Source: Candidatus Poribacteria bacterium (GTDB lineage Bacteria > Poribacteria > WGA-4E > WGA-3G). Taken from it: a DNA stretch of 64,000 bases. The stretch lies in contig JAAXGN010000153.1 of the NCBI GenBank assembly GCA_012267415.1, forward strand, positions 62,001-126,000, read 5' to 3'. Positions 8,871-16,798 of this stretch are shown piece by piece. Position 1 is the first letter of the stretch. Every line of letters begins with the position of its first letter. The position numbers and the translations under genes were made by a program. The notes under the pieces were generated by a model. The model did no database searches. It was given only the letters and a program-made list of their open reading frames with translations, and was not told where the DNA came from.

Positions 8871-10928
8871 TTAGTCTTTTTTCTTAGGTTTAGCGATGAC
8901 TTTTCGCCAATCCCATAGTAGGATAGTACCATCACGACTTCCACTTGCCAGGATACTTCCATCTTGAGAGAATTCTAATGCTGATACTGCTAACCTATGT
9001 CCTTCAAGCTTAGGGGTTACATCTTTTTCACCTGGAATAGTATCTATTATACCATTTAAGACTGAAGATAACGTATACAATATAGGTACTTTGAAATCGT
9101 GTCTTATGTTCCAGAGTGAGATTGATCCATTCCATTGCCCGATTGCTAACGTCTTGTTATCAGGTGTAAAACGTAAAGACTCTACTCCTTCCTGATTCCT
9201 AAGGGTCGTAATTTGAGTGGCATCAACTGTGTCCCATAGACGGACTGTCCAATCATTGCTTGCAGTCGCGAGGATTGAATCATCAGGCGAGAACACGAAC
9301 ACCCTAACGTTGTTCTTGTGTTTTGCAGTTGCACGAATGGATTCGGTAGTGAGATCCCACAGTCGAATTTCTGTAATCCTTCTGTTAGGGTTCCAACAGG
9401 ATGAAGCAAGGGTTTTACCATCTGTTGAAAACGATAATCTTTTTATAGGGTTAGTGTGCCCTTTAAGAGTGAATTGTGGTAAATTACTTACAGGATCCCT
9501 TGTGTTCCAAACTCTAATTTGAGCATCTTTCCCTCCACTTGCGACCAATTTTCCATTTGATGAGATGGCTATTTCCTTATACGGATCTTGAGTCGATTGT
9601 CCCTTCAAGATAGCGATATTCTCCATATCCTTTACATTCCATACATACAAGGAACCATCATTCCTATCATTGATGGAAATACTACCGTCAGGTGAGATAG
9701 CATCTTGACCTTTAATTGATTGAGTAGAGAGCAATTCACCCAGTCTAATGTCCCATTGTCTTATTCCCCAGTTTATCCAACCTGAATAACTGGTAAGTCT
9801 GTTTCCATGTACCTGATTTGCATTTGAGAACTTAAGCATTCTAATGGAACTCGTATGTTTTGTAAGACTAATACGTTTTTCACCAGTAGTTATATCCCAA
9901 GTATTAACCGTACCAATGTTACTCAATGTGAGCAGTGTGGTTTCGTCTGGAGAAAAAACCAATTTACCGATGTCGCTATTATCTTTATTGAGTATTAGAT
10001 TGCGGTTTTCTTTCCCTTTTATTTGTGTCCATGGGGGATTTCTTTCAATGGTTTTCTTCCACAACCGCACACCATCCATATTTGCAGTAGCGAAGAAATT
10101 TCCTTTTGGTGAATAGGCTAATGTGATGAACCCACTATTAGTTGGTCGAATGTGTGGATCCCGCAATTCATCACTTTCCATTTCTGCAAATTTGACTCCT
10201 GAATGGGGTTGCCCGCCGCTTGCCAGAACTTTACTATCAGGAGAAAATTCCAATACTGTACCATACCTAACATTACTGGTTACGCCTTTCAAGCGTTTTC
10301 CAGTGTTTAAGTCCCACATTGTGAATTTATATGCTCTCTGTGAAAAATATACGGCAGCAAACAACTTGCCATTCGGTGATATGGCGACAGCATCAAATCG
10401 AACATTTCTTAGATTCACAGAACCGAGTCTTATCTCCTTTGTTCTTATGAGAGTCCTGTCCTCATCAAAAGTCCATGCCCGAATCAGTCCTTCTTTACCT
10501 ATTCCGATTAACTTTCTTCCATTCAAAGTAAAGATATACCTTGTGATACCTTCTGTTTCTAGCAGACTAAGAAATGGTCTTGCAGTGTTTATGTCATATA
10601 GTTGAATCTTACCAGATGATGCTCTGACATAAGTATCTCCATCATGAGAGAGCGTTATAACACCGTTATCTCGGTTTTCAGTGTTTATGAACTTTATGTC
10701 CTCTCCTGATAATGCGTCATATATCCAGATGCCTATAGAAGTTACTACGATGATTTGTGAACCGTCTGGAGAATAGGCTATATTGCTAACTGTTCCTCTA
10801 CCTAAACGCATGATAGCACCTTCAGGCAGATCCCATCTGGTGGTATAATCTTGAGCAATGCTATCATCTTTAACAATTACAAGAATGAATGTGATGAGAA
10901 GGATAAAAGATCTATGCGATCTTTTCAT
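8871..10928 (-). CDS. Secreted WD40-repeat protein, paralog 4 (operon proximal)
   Basis: A 685-residue exported WD40 protein and the first gene of the operon. The start at 10928 (MKRSHRSFILLITFILVIVK) gives a signal peptide and has an AGGTAA sequence upstream; an in-frame start at 10982 would lie almost on the candidate promoter. The mature region begins QDYTTRWDLPEGAIMRLGRG, then WD repeats ending SRDGTILLWDWRKV. A Lys-rich tail (AKPKKKD) follows. A candidate promoter lies 39-67 bases upstream. It is divergent from the flavin reductase gene across a repeat-filled gap. Confidence 0.85.
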   Translation of the reverse strand: MKRSHRSFILLITFILVIVKDDSIAQDYTTRWDLPEGAIMRLGRGTVSNIAYSPDGSQIIVVTSIGIWIYDALSGEDIKFINTENRDNGVITLSHDGDTYVRASSGKIQLYDINTARPFLSLLETEGITRYIFTLNGRKLIGIGKEGLIRAWTFDEDRTLIRTKEIRLGSVNLRNVRFDAVAISPNGKLFAAVYFSQRAYKFTMWDLNTGKRLKGVTSNVRYGTVLEFSPDSKVLASGGQPHSGVKFAEMESDELRDPHIRPTNSGFITLAYSPKGNFFATANMDGVRLWKKTIERNPPWTQIKGKENRNLILNKDNSDIGKLVFSPDETTLLTLSNIGTVNTWDITTGEKRISLTKHTSSIRMLKFSNANQVHGNRLTSYSGWINWGIRQWDIRLGELLSTQSIKGQDAISPDGSISINDRNDGSLYVWNVKDMENIAILKGQSTQDPYKEIAISSNGKLVASGGKDAQIRVWNTRDPVSNLPQFTLKGHTNPIKRLSFSTDGKTLASSCWNPNRRITEIRLWDLTTESIRATAKHKNNVRVFVFSPDDSILATASNDWTVRLWDTVDATQITTLRNQEGVESLRFTPDNKTLAIGQWNGSISLWNIRHDFKVPILYTLSSVLNGIIDTIPGEKDVTPKLEGHRLAVSALEFSQDGSILASGSRDGTILLWDWRKVIAKPKKKD

Positions 10929-10966
10929 TGGATTACCTGAATATTCATTTAATCTTAATCTACGAT

Positions 10967-10995
10967 AGTTTATCATAATCATTAATTGGATACAA
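10967..10995 (-). promoter_or_regulatory. Candidate sigma-70-type promoter of the WD40 operon
   Basis: Read on the minus strand: TTGTAT (10995-10990), a 17-base spacer, then TAAACT (10972-10967). The -10 box is 39 bases from the chosen start of the first WD40 gene. Only the box match and spacing support this. Confidence 0.45.
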
Positions 10996-11376
10996 GTTGT
11001 TTCAGGTTTGTAAAGTTATTGTAGAAACACACGTCAGTAATGAGTAATCAGTTTTCAGTAGTCAGACGGTAGGTGTGCATTCCATCATTCTCTGTCATAA
11101 AGTTTCTCGATTGTCTTTGGTTTTATCAATCTGTAGCACATTCATCCTTGATTGTGCTACACATCCCGTTATTCTGCGCGATAAAGTTCCGTTTTCAGTT
11201 TCTGTTTTATCAATCTGTAGCACAATCTGACAGAATGTGCTACAGATGCAATCAATATGAATGTTGTGCAGAGAAGGACAATCTGTAAAAAATATTTGAT
11301 AATGATTCATGTTTTTAGTATAATACAAGGACATGCAAACAGAATCCAATTTTATCAATCTATGAAGGAAACAAAT
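10983..11376. other. Divergent intergenic region with two hairpin elements
   Basis: About 390 bases between the WD40 operon and the flavin reductase gene. No gene is seen. It holds two copies of TTTTATCAATCTGTAGCACA (11121-11140 and 11205-11224), each opening a hairpin, and a third TTTTATCAATCT at 11350-11361 just before the reductase start. Arms of the first hairpin are GTAGCACA (11133-11140) and TGTGCTAC (11153-11160). Arms of the second are CTGTAGCACA (11215-11224) and TGTGCTACAG (11236-11245). Short reading frames here are only repeat translations. Confidence 0.7.
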
Positions 11377-12147
11377 ATGCAAAGAAGAAGGTCCCGAACA
11401 AAATACTGTATTGGTGAACTTATTGAACGTGAAGATTTCTCTGAAGATTTAGCTGCTTTCAAATTCAAGACGGACCAGCAGCTCCCCTTTATACCAGGAC
11501 AATATGCCACGATAGGTTTTGAAGTAGACGAAAAAATAGTACAACGTCCCTATTCCATCGTCTCCTCACCGCACGAACCCTTTATGGAGGTATTTGTTGA
11601 ATTGGTACCTGAAGGAGCAACGACACCCCTGTTCTGGGAGTTAAAACTTGGTGATACCGTCTTCATCAGAGACCGTCTTGTAGGAAAATTTGTTTTGGAT
11701 ACGGAAAGCGGCATGACACGTCATGTGATGGCTGGCACAGTCACAGGTGCTGCACCCTACATAAGCATTGCACGCACACAGAAAATTGAACAAGAACAGG
11801 GAAAACCGAGTCCACATAAGATACTCTGTATAGTCGGTGCCAGTCGTTCTTGGGAACTCGGATATTATATGGATGAACTCAATGAACTCGCTGCCCAAGA
11901 GGAATGGTTCGACTTTGTTCCAACGGTAAGCCGTCCGTGGGAAGATACAGAATGGCAGGGAGAAGCGGGACGCGCAGAAGATGTCATACGAAAATACGGT
12001 GATGAGATTGGATATGACCATACAAACGCAGTTGTCTATGCATGCGGACATCCACAGATGATTGAGAATGCAAAGGCGATCTGGGCACGCGCACGTTTCC
12101 CAGAAGAACATATCAAAGAGGAGAAATTCTTTGTGATTAAAGAGTAG
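11377..12147 (+). CDS. Ferredoxin/flavodoxin-NADP+ reductase family flavoprotein
   Basis: A 257-residue FAD-dependent oxidoreductase that moves electrons between NADPH and a small carrier such as ferredoxin or flavodoxin. RPYS (57-60) is the FAD-binding motif, GTVTGAAPYIS (120-130) is the nucleotide-phosphate loop in the usual GTGTGxAPF position, and YACGHPQMI near the end matches the conserved CGxPxM. Length and layout are those of bacterial Fpr. I chose the ATG at 11377, which has AAGGAA six bases upstream; longer in-frame starts run through the upstream repeat. It is a single gene between two blocks of WD40 genes on the other strand, with no obvious functional link. Confidence 0.85.
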   Translation: MQRRRSRTKYCIGELIEREDFSEDLAAFKFKTDQQLPFIPGQYATIGFEVDEKIVQRPYSIVSSPHEPFMEVFVELVPEGATTPLFWELKLGDTVFIRDRLVGKFVLDTESGMTRHVMAGTVTGAAPYISIARTQKIEQEQGKPSPHKILCIVGASRSWELGYYMDELNELAAQEEWFDFVPTVSRPWEDTEWQGEAGRAEDVIRKYGDEIGYDHTNAVVYACGHPQMIENAKAIWARARFPEEHIKEEKFFVIKE

Positions 12148-12186
12148 TTGCTATTAATACCGTTTCCGATTCAAAATCCAATTATT

Positions 12187-12307
12187 GTGGTAAAAACTCT
12201 TAGTTTGTGCCGTTCTGCGATTCATTCCTAACACCTTTTCTGTAGCATAAACTTTTAGTTTGTGCCGTTCATCATTTTTGTAGCATAAACTTTTAGTTTG
12301 TGCCGTT
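12187..12307 (+). repeat. Three direct copies of a GTAG-hairpin element
   Basis: Copies at about 12188-12214, 12241-12269 and 12279-12307; the last two are identical over 29 bases. Each has TGTAGCATAAACT, loop TTT, AGTTTGTGC, then CGTT. The stem is 9 bp with one G-T pair and a 3-nt loop. They lie between the convergent reductase and WD40-protease genes and could also act as weak terminators. Confidence 0.8.
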
Positions 12308-12336
12308 GAATAAGAGTAGAATTGATAGAAAGTGTA

Positions 12337-13608
12337 TTACTTTATAGTATTAAGCAAAGTCTTTAGATAATTTGATGCAATAGCAATATTGAGATTCTGA
12401 GATCGGTTAATCTTCAGTTTTGGATCCTGAGAAGTAATATCCGCTACAACTATACCGATGACTTCTCCATCTGTGTTTAGGACAGGTCCACCGCTGCTGC
12501 CAGGCGAAATAGGAGCAGTAATTTGAATCCAGGTGTTTGGATTCCTCACACGAATACCGCTGATTATACCATCGGAAACAGTACCTTCAAGAAATCCTCT
12601 TGGATTCCCTACTGCATAGATGCTTTCCCCAATTTGAACTTTATCACTATCAGCAAGCTTAAGCGTTGGTGTCGTAACATCGGGAACTGTTAATATAGCC
12701 AGATCATGTGATTTATCCGATGCCACTATGCTTTTAACTAAATATGATTTTTCTTTTTCTACTACTCGAGCGTATATCTTTGTTGCACCATCAATTACAT
12801 GATAGTTTGTTGCAATTTTACCGTTACTGACAAAGAATCCGCTTCCTGACCTCACCACATCACCTTCGGCATTGAGTGTCCACAAAATAACAGTTGAAGT
12901 CCTCGCCTTCTGAGCGATCTCTTGCGCGGTTAACGCCTTCTTATTATTGTCAACTCTTCTTTTTACCTGCTGGCGTACATTCTGGTTAGGTGGAACATCA
13001 ACCTGTTTCTCCGAACTCCTGTGAATTTCATTCATTCCCCAAAGAAGAATAGTACCGTTCTCACTCCCACTCACCAATGAAGTGCCATCCTGTGAAAATA
13101 TGAGAGAAGTGATCTTACTTCGGTGAGGTGTTTGAAATTCCCTCGCTTTCCTTTTACCTGTTTCAGGATTGAAAAACTGGATTTTCCCATTTCTATCACC
13201 TACCACAAGAAGTTTGTTAATGGGAGAATATGTTAGTGCAGTTACTGCTCCAAATGATACAACAAAACCATCTCCTATCTCACTACCTGATAGTCCATTC
13301 CAATGACGAATAGTTCCATTTTCTTCTCCGCTGAAAAGGCGTGTGCTATCTGCAACAAAAGTGAGAGAAGTGATAGTACTCTGGGGTCCTCTGAGTATTC
13401 CTAAACTTCTATTGGAATTAAGGTCAATCAAATGTATTCTACCATCTACACCTCCACTCGCAAGTGTAGATCCTTCTGGTGCGATTGCGAGTGCAGTAAT
13501 ACCATGATCATTTCCTGACAAAATCGTCATGAGACTGTCTTGATCAAAACCGTTGTTACCTTCAAGAATCTTGATTACATCTGATAAGAATATTGTACCG
13601 TCCTGATG
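12337..13608 (-). CDS. C-terminal part of WD40-trypsin fusion: WD repeats plus trypsin-like serine protease domain (after frameshift)
   Basis: This frame continues the WD40 protein whose first part is at 13575-14825. Read from 13608 it gives HQDGTIFLSDVIKI, exactly completing the repeat that begins KKVASGG in the other frame. The first ATG in it, at 13530, has no ribosome binding site. About four more WD repeats are followed by a linker and a trypsin-like (HtrA/Deg-type) domain with the full triad: His in TNYHVI, Asp in SHDLAIL and Ser in SPGSSGGPVL. There is no PDZ domain. The restored protein of about 830 residues would be an exported propeller-protease. The indel lies in the five-C run at 13609-13613; one extra base restores the frame. 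Confidence 0.8.
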   Translation of the reverse strand, partial: HQDGTIFLSDVIKILEGNNGFDQDSLMTILSGNDHGITALAIAPEGSTLASGGVDGRIHLIDLNSNRSLGILRGPQSTITSLTFVADSTRLFSGEENGTIRHWNGLSGSEIGDGFVVSFGAVTALTYSPINKLLVVGDRNGKIQFFNPETGKRKAREFQTPHRSKITSLIFSQDGTSLVSGSENGTILLWGMNEIHRSSEKQVDVPPNQNVRQQVKRRVDNNKKALTAQEIAQKARTSTVILWTLNAEGDVVRSGSGFFVSNGKIATNYHVIDGATKIYARVVEKEKSYLVKSIVASDKSHDLAILTVPDVTTPTLKLADSDKVQIGESIYAVGNPRGFLEGTVSDGIISGIRVRNPNTWIQITAPISPGSSGGPVLNTDGEVIGIVVADITSQDPKLKINRSQNLNIAIASNYLKTLLNTIK

Positions 13609-14825
13609 CCCCCGCTTGCGACTTTTTTTCCATCTTTTGAAAAAATTGCAGTTTGTGCTAAACCTATATGGTCGTGTAGGAGTGAAAGTGTCCTACTTGT
13701 TCCTGCATCCCAAATACGGAGTTTTGCGTCTAAACCAGCTCCACATGCACGGATACGGTTGTCTTCGGTGTACACCAACGATTTTATGCCACCTGTATGA
13801 CCAACAATTTCATATCTTTTCCTTGCACCGACTGTATCCCAGAACAGGATCTTTCCATCTGGACTTCCACTGACCAATGATCTCCCATCAGGTGAATAAT
13901 CAATTGTCGTAACAATGTCTTGATGTCCTGTTAGTGGATTAACTTCTTCAGCTGCCAATCTGTCCCATATCCTAATCTGTTTGTCCGAAGTACCTGTAGC
14001 AACAGTATTTCCATCAGGTGAAAACTTCAGGACATAAAGCCTTGAATTCCACTGTTCAGTTGTTTTCAGTGTTATTTCATTACCTATTAAATCCCATATT
14101 TTGAAGGAACCATCACGACTTGCACTTGCTAATTCTGTTCTGTCTGCAGAAAAACCTACCGTCATCACAGCATCATTATGCGCGCTTAGAGACTCGTATA
14201 ATCTCTCGCCTCTACCAGCATCCCATACTTGAAGAACCCCATCCGTACTACCGCCAGAAATTAACTGGCTATCTTGAGATATATCAACTGATATAACGGG
14301 GGCATTATAGGGTAATATAGCAAGAAGTTTTTCTCTATCACTTTCACCGTAGGGATTCCAAAGCCGAATCGTTTGATCATCACTCGCACTTGCAAGCATT
14401 TTCCCGTCATGTGAAAACATAATAGCATTGATCCTTTTAGAATGTCCCCTTAATGCTGGAATCGGTCTCGTCTGATCTTTGATTGTAGGATTCCATAACC
14501 TGATGGTAAAGTCCTCGTGTGCTACAGCAAGCATAGAGTCAAAAGGAGCATAGGAAAGAGTCTCTGCACCTGAAATCAAACTATCCTCAAGTAAATTATC
14601 TCCATCACCAGTTAAACTATCATAAATCCAGACTCCTATTGTAGTTGCAACTGCAAACTTTTTGCCATCAGGTGAGAATTCGACGTCACGAATCCAACCC
14701 TTCCCAAAACGATCCTTTGCGCCATCCGGCAAAAGTTCATGTCCAACCATCTGTGCATCCGAATTCTTAATAATCAGACACATTGTTAGCAAAATCACAT
14801 TCAATACTATGAATAGTTTTCTCAT
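13575..14825 (-). CDS. N-terminal part of WD40-trypsin fusion (frameshifted)
   Basis: Starts at the ATG at 14825 with signal peptide MRKLFIVLNVILLTMCLI. The mature part has the family block HELLPDGAKDRFGKGWIRDV, so it belongs to the same WD40 family as the four genes at 2710-10928. Around eight WD repeats follow. The frame then breaks after KKVASGG and runs 13 unrelated residues to a stop. The sequence in the other frame continues the same repeat without loss, so I read this as one gene with 12337-13608. A sequencing error, a recent mutation or, less likely, slippage could explain it. Confidence 0.8.
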   Translation of the reverse strand: MRKLFIVLNVILLTMCLIIKNSDAQMVGHELLPDGAKDRFGKGWIRDVEFSPDGKKFAVATTIGVWIYDSLTGDGDNLLEDSLISGAETLSYAPFDSMLAVAHEDFTIRLWNPTIKDQTRPIPALRGHSKRINAIMFSHDGKMLASASDDQTIRLWNPYGESDREKLLAILPYNAPVISVDISQDSQLISGGSTDGVLQVWDAGRGERLYESLSAHNDAVMTVGFSADRTELASASRDGSFKIWDLIGNEITLKTTEQWNSRLYVLKFSPDGNTVATGTSDKQIRIWDRLAAEEVNPLTGHQDIVTTIDYSPDGRSLVSGSPDGKILFWDTVGARKRYEIVGHTGGIKSLVYTEDNRIRACGAGLDAKLRIWDAGTSRTLSLLHDHIGLAQTAIFSKDGKKVASGGIRTVQYSYQM

Positions 14826-14951
14826 ATTCTTCAGTTCCTTCTACTTCTTTATCTTGGTATTTCTTTCGCTGTTTCTTTCCTTGAAAGCACAACCGAATAG
14901 TGAATACACATTACCTAAAATTCATAACTAAAATCGATAATTTCGCAACAC

Positions 14952-16784
14952 CTAATCTTGTAATGACTCAATCAGTATCCTGGCATTTTCATAATTTGGA
15001 TCTATCCTTAAGGCGTTTTCAGCAGCATCCTTTGCATCTGCTAATCTGTTTAGTTTACGGTAGGCAAGACCAAGATTAAAATATGCTTCTTTGAAATCGT
15101 CTTTGATCGCAACCGCATCTTTCAGTAGGTTAACTGCCATTGTATAATTTTTCTTCCGAATATAAATCACTCCTAAGTTACAGTATGCTTTATGAAAATC
15201 GGGATCAAGATATAGACATTTTTCAAATTCAACAATTGCCTTATCATATTGGTTGATATCAAGAAACGACAGAGCTTGCTCATAGTGTTTAGCGATCTCA
15301 TCTTCTTTACGACTTACATTGGTATTAGTTTCTGGTGTTGGATGTGGATTGATCTTATTGATCGTAGTTTCTCTTAAGTCTTGAAGTCGTGTCAACCATA
15401 CTTGGTTTGAGTAATTTACAAGTATATCGGATCTGTTGTTTGCATCATCCACTGTTCTTAGGACCAACTGATATTTTGATCTGTCCCTGTTTAGAGCATC
15501 TCCCAGCCTACTATAAGTTGAGGCAAGATAGAAATACACTTTAATAAATTCTGGTCTATCATTGTAATCGTTGAGAAGTCTAGCAAAAAGTCCTGCAGCT
15601 TTATTCAATAATGTCACATCCGCATTTGTCGCTTTGTAATAACTGAAACCGCCCCAATATAAAGCATATAATATATCATCTGCTGGAATATTGCTATTTG
15701 AAAGCGTCTCATATAATTGTGCCGCTTCTGCAAATTTGCCCTCTTTGCGATAAAGAATCGCTTTTGTAAAGAGATCTGATTGTAGAATTGGATTAGGAAT
15801 GTCATCTACATAATCAGTAACCAGAAAAGTCTGTTGATATTTTTCATTCATTTTCTGCTTTCTTTTAGTGTCTGTACTACTATGCATCGCTTCTTCGTAT
15901 TTTTGTCGTGCCTTGATATAGTTTTCTGATTCAAAGTAAATATCACCAATATGCTCATAAGCATAGGACTTATGTTTACTATCTGGATACTCTACTAAGA
16001 GCGTTGAGAAGAGTTGATATGCCTCATAATAATTCCTTTGTTCGGTAAGTTTGACTGCAGCGTTATAGATATCTTCGGCTTTTAGATCTTCAGGAGAAAC
16101 CAATACCATCGTTTCATTGTCTGTGCTCTCATTTTTATCATCAGCTTTATTTGAACTATCATGCTTTGTAACTAATAGTTGTGTAATAGTGTATTCTGCT
16201 TCGCTACGATATTTTGAAGTTGGAAATTCATCAATGAGTCTTTGATATGCAAGCTGAGATGCGTCAAAACGTTTAATCTGTTTATTTATAGTGCCTTGAT
16301 GAAAGAGAACATCCTCTACGAAGATACTGTTCGGAAATGTCTTGATAAAGAAAGAATATTTCGCATCCGCTTCGCGATACTTTTCTGTCTTATTGAGAAT
16401 GTTTGCCCATAGATAATACAAGTTCTCCCTGTGTCTGTAAACTTTAGTCTCAGCAAGCGTCTTGCGAATCTGAGTAACAGCCTTGTTATAGAATCTACTA
16501 TCTTTCTTTGTTTCTCCAAGTTTCTCATAGCAGCGCGCGATTTTATAGTTCGCTAAAGCTGGAAAGTCTTTATCAATGTGATCAGTGTTTACACCGGTTT
16601 TTTTTGATGCTTTTATTGCTTTCTCATACTTTTTTATTGAATCCTCATATTTTCTGTGCCGAAACAGTGATTCAGCATCAGTATAATGATCCTCTACAGA
16701 CTTGGAGCCAGGTAATAACAAAGATGACAAGATCGCAATGATTAGTACTGCTCCACCGATAATTCCCCATGTTCTTTCTTCCAC
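14952..16784 (-). CDS. Membrane-anchored TPR protein
   Basis: A 610-residue protein starting at GTG (16784) behind GGAGATG. One N-terminal transmembrane segment (about residues 8-26, GIIGGAVLIIAILSSLLL) has no cleavage-like site, so it is probably an anchor. At least nine tetratricopeptide-like helical pairs follow. Early ones resemble the BamD/YbgF type (YxxAxxxYxxFIKTFPNS), and the last three are canonical (AIVEFEKCLYLDPDF, YCNLGVIYIRKKNY, YFNLGLAYRKLNR). Between the two blocks is a Ser/Asn/Asp-rich linker. It follows the next TPR gene by 14 bases. TPR arrays bind proteins; I cannot name a partner. Confidence 0.8.
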   Translation of the reverse strand: MEERTWGIIGGAVLIIAILSSLLLPGSKSVEDHYTDAESLFRHRKYEDSIKKYEKAIKASKKTGVNTDHIDKDFPALANYKIARCYEKLGETKKDSRFYNKAVTQIRKTLAETKVYRHRENLYYLWANILNKTEKYREADAKYSFFIKTFPNSIFVEDVLFHQGTINKQIKRFDASQLAYQRLIDEFPTSKYRSEAEYTITQLLVTKHDSSNKADDKNESTDNETMVLVSPEDLKAEDIYNAAVKLTEQRNYYEAYQLFSTLLVEYPDSKHKSYAYEHIGDIYFESENYIKARQKYEEAMHSSTDTKRKQKMNEKYQQTFLVTDYVDDIPNPILQSDLFTKAILYRKEGKFAEAAQLYETLSNSNIPADDILYALYWGGFSYYKATNADVTLLNKAAGLFARLLNDYNDRPEFIKVYFYLASTYSRLGDALNRDRSKYQLVLRTVDDANNRSDILVNYSNQVWLTRLQDLRETTINKINPHPTPETNTNVSRKEDEIAKHYEQALSFLDINQYDKAIVEFEKCLYLDPDFHKAYCNLGVIYIRKKNYTMAVNLLKDAVAIKDDFKEAYFNLGLAYRKLNRLADAKDAAENALRIDPNYENARILIESLQD

Positions 16785-16798
16785 AGTCTTACATCTCC

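Noticed and set aside
11095..11382. Minus-strand frame of 95 residues in the divergent gap
   Set aside because: It crosses two hairpin repeats and the reductase start region, has no ribosome binding site, and resembles nothing.
12187..12307. Regularly spaced repeats that could be a CRISPR array
   Set aside because: Only three copies, spacing is unequal, the repeats are hairpins found elsewhere as single copies or inverted pairs, and no cas gene is present.
13531..13613. Programmed ribosomal frameshift in the WD40-protease gene
   Set aside because: No classical slippery heptamer or downstream structure is evident, and two other unrelated genes in the window break at homopolymers in the same way, which favours indel error or mutation.
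2710..14825. NTPase-based (STAND/NACHT) conflict system with WD40 and trypsin domains
   Set aside because: No NTPase domain occurs in any of the genes, and the WD40 proteins have signal peptides, so they act outside the cytoplasm.
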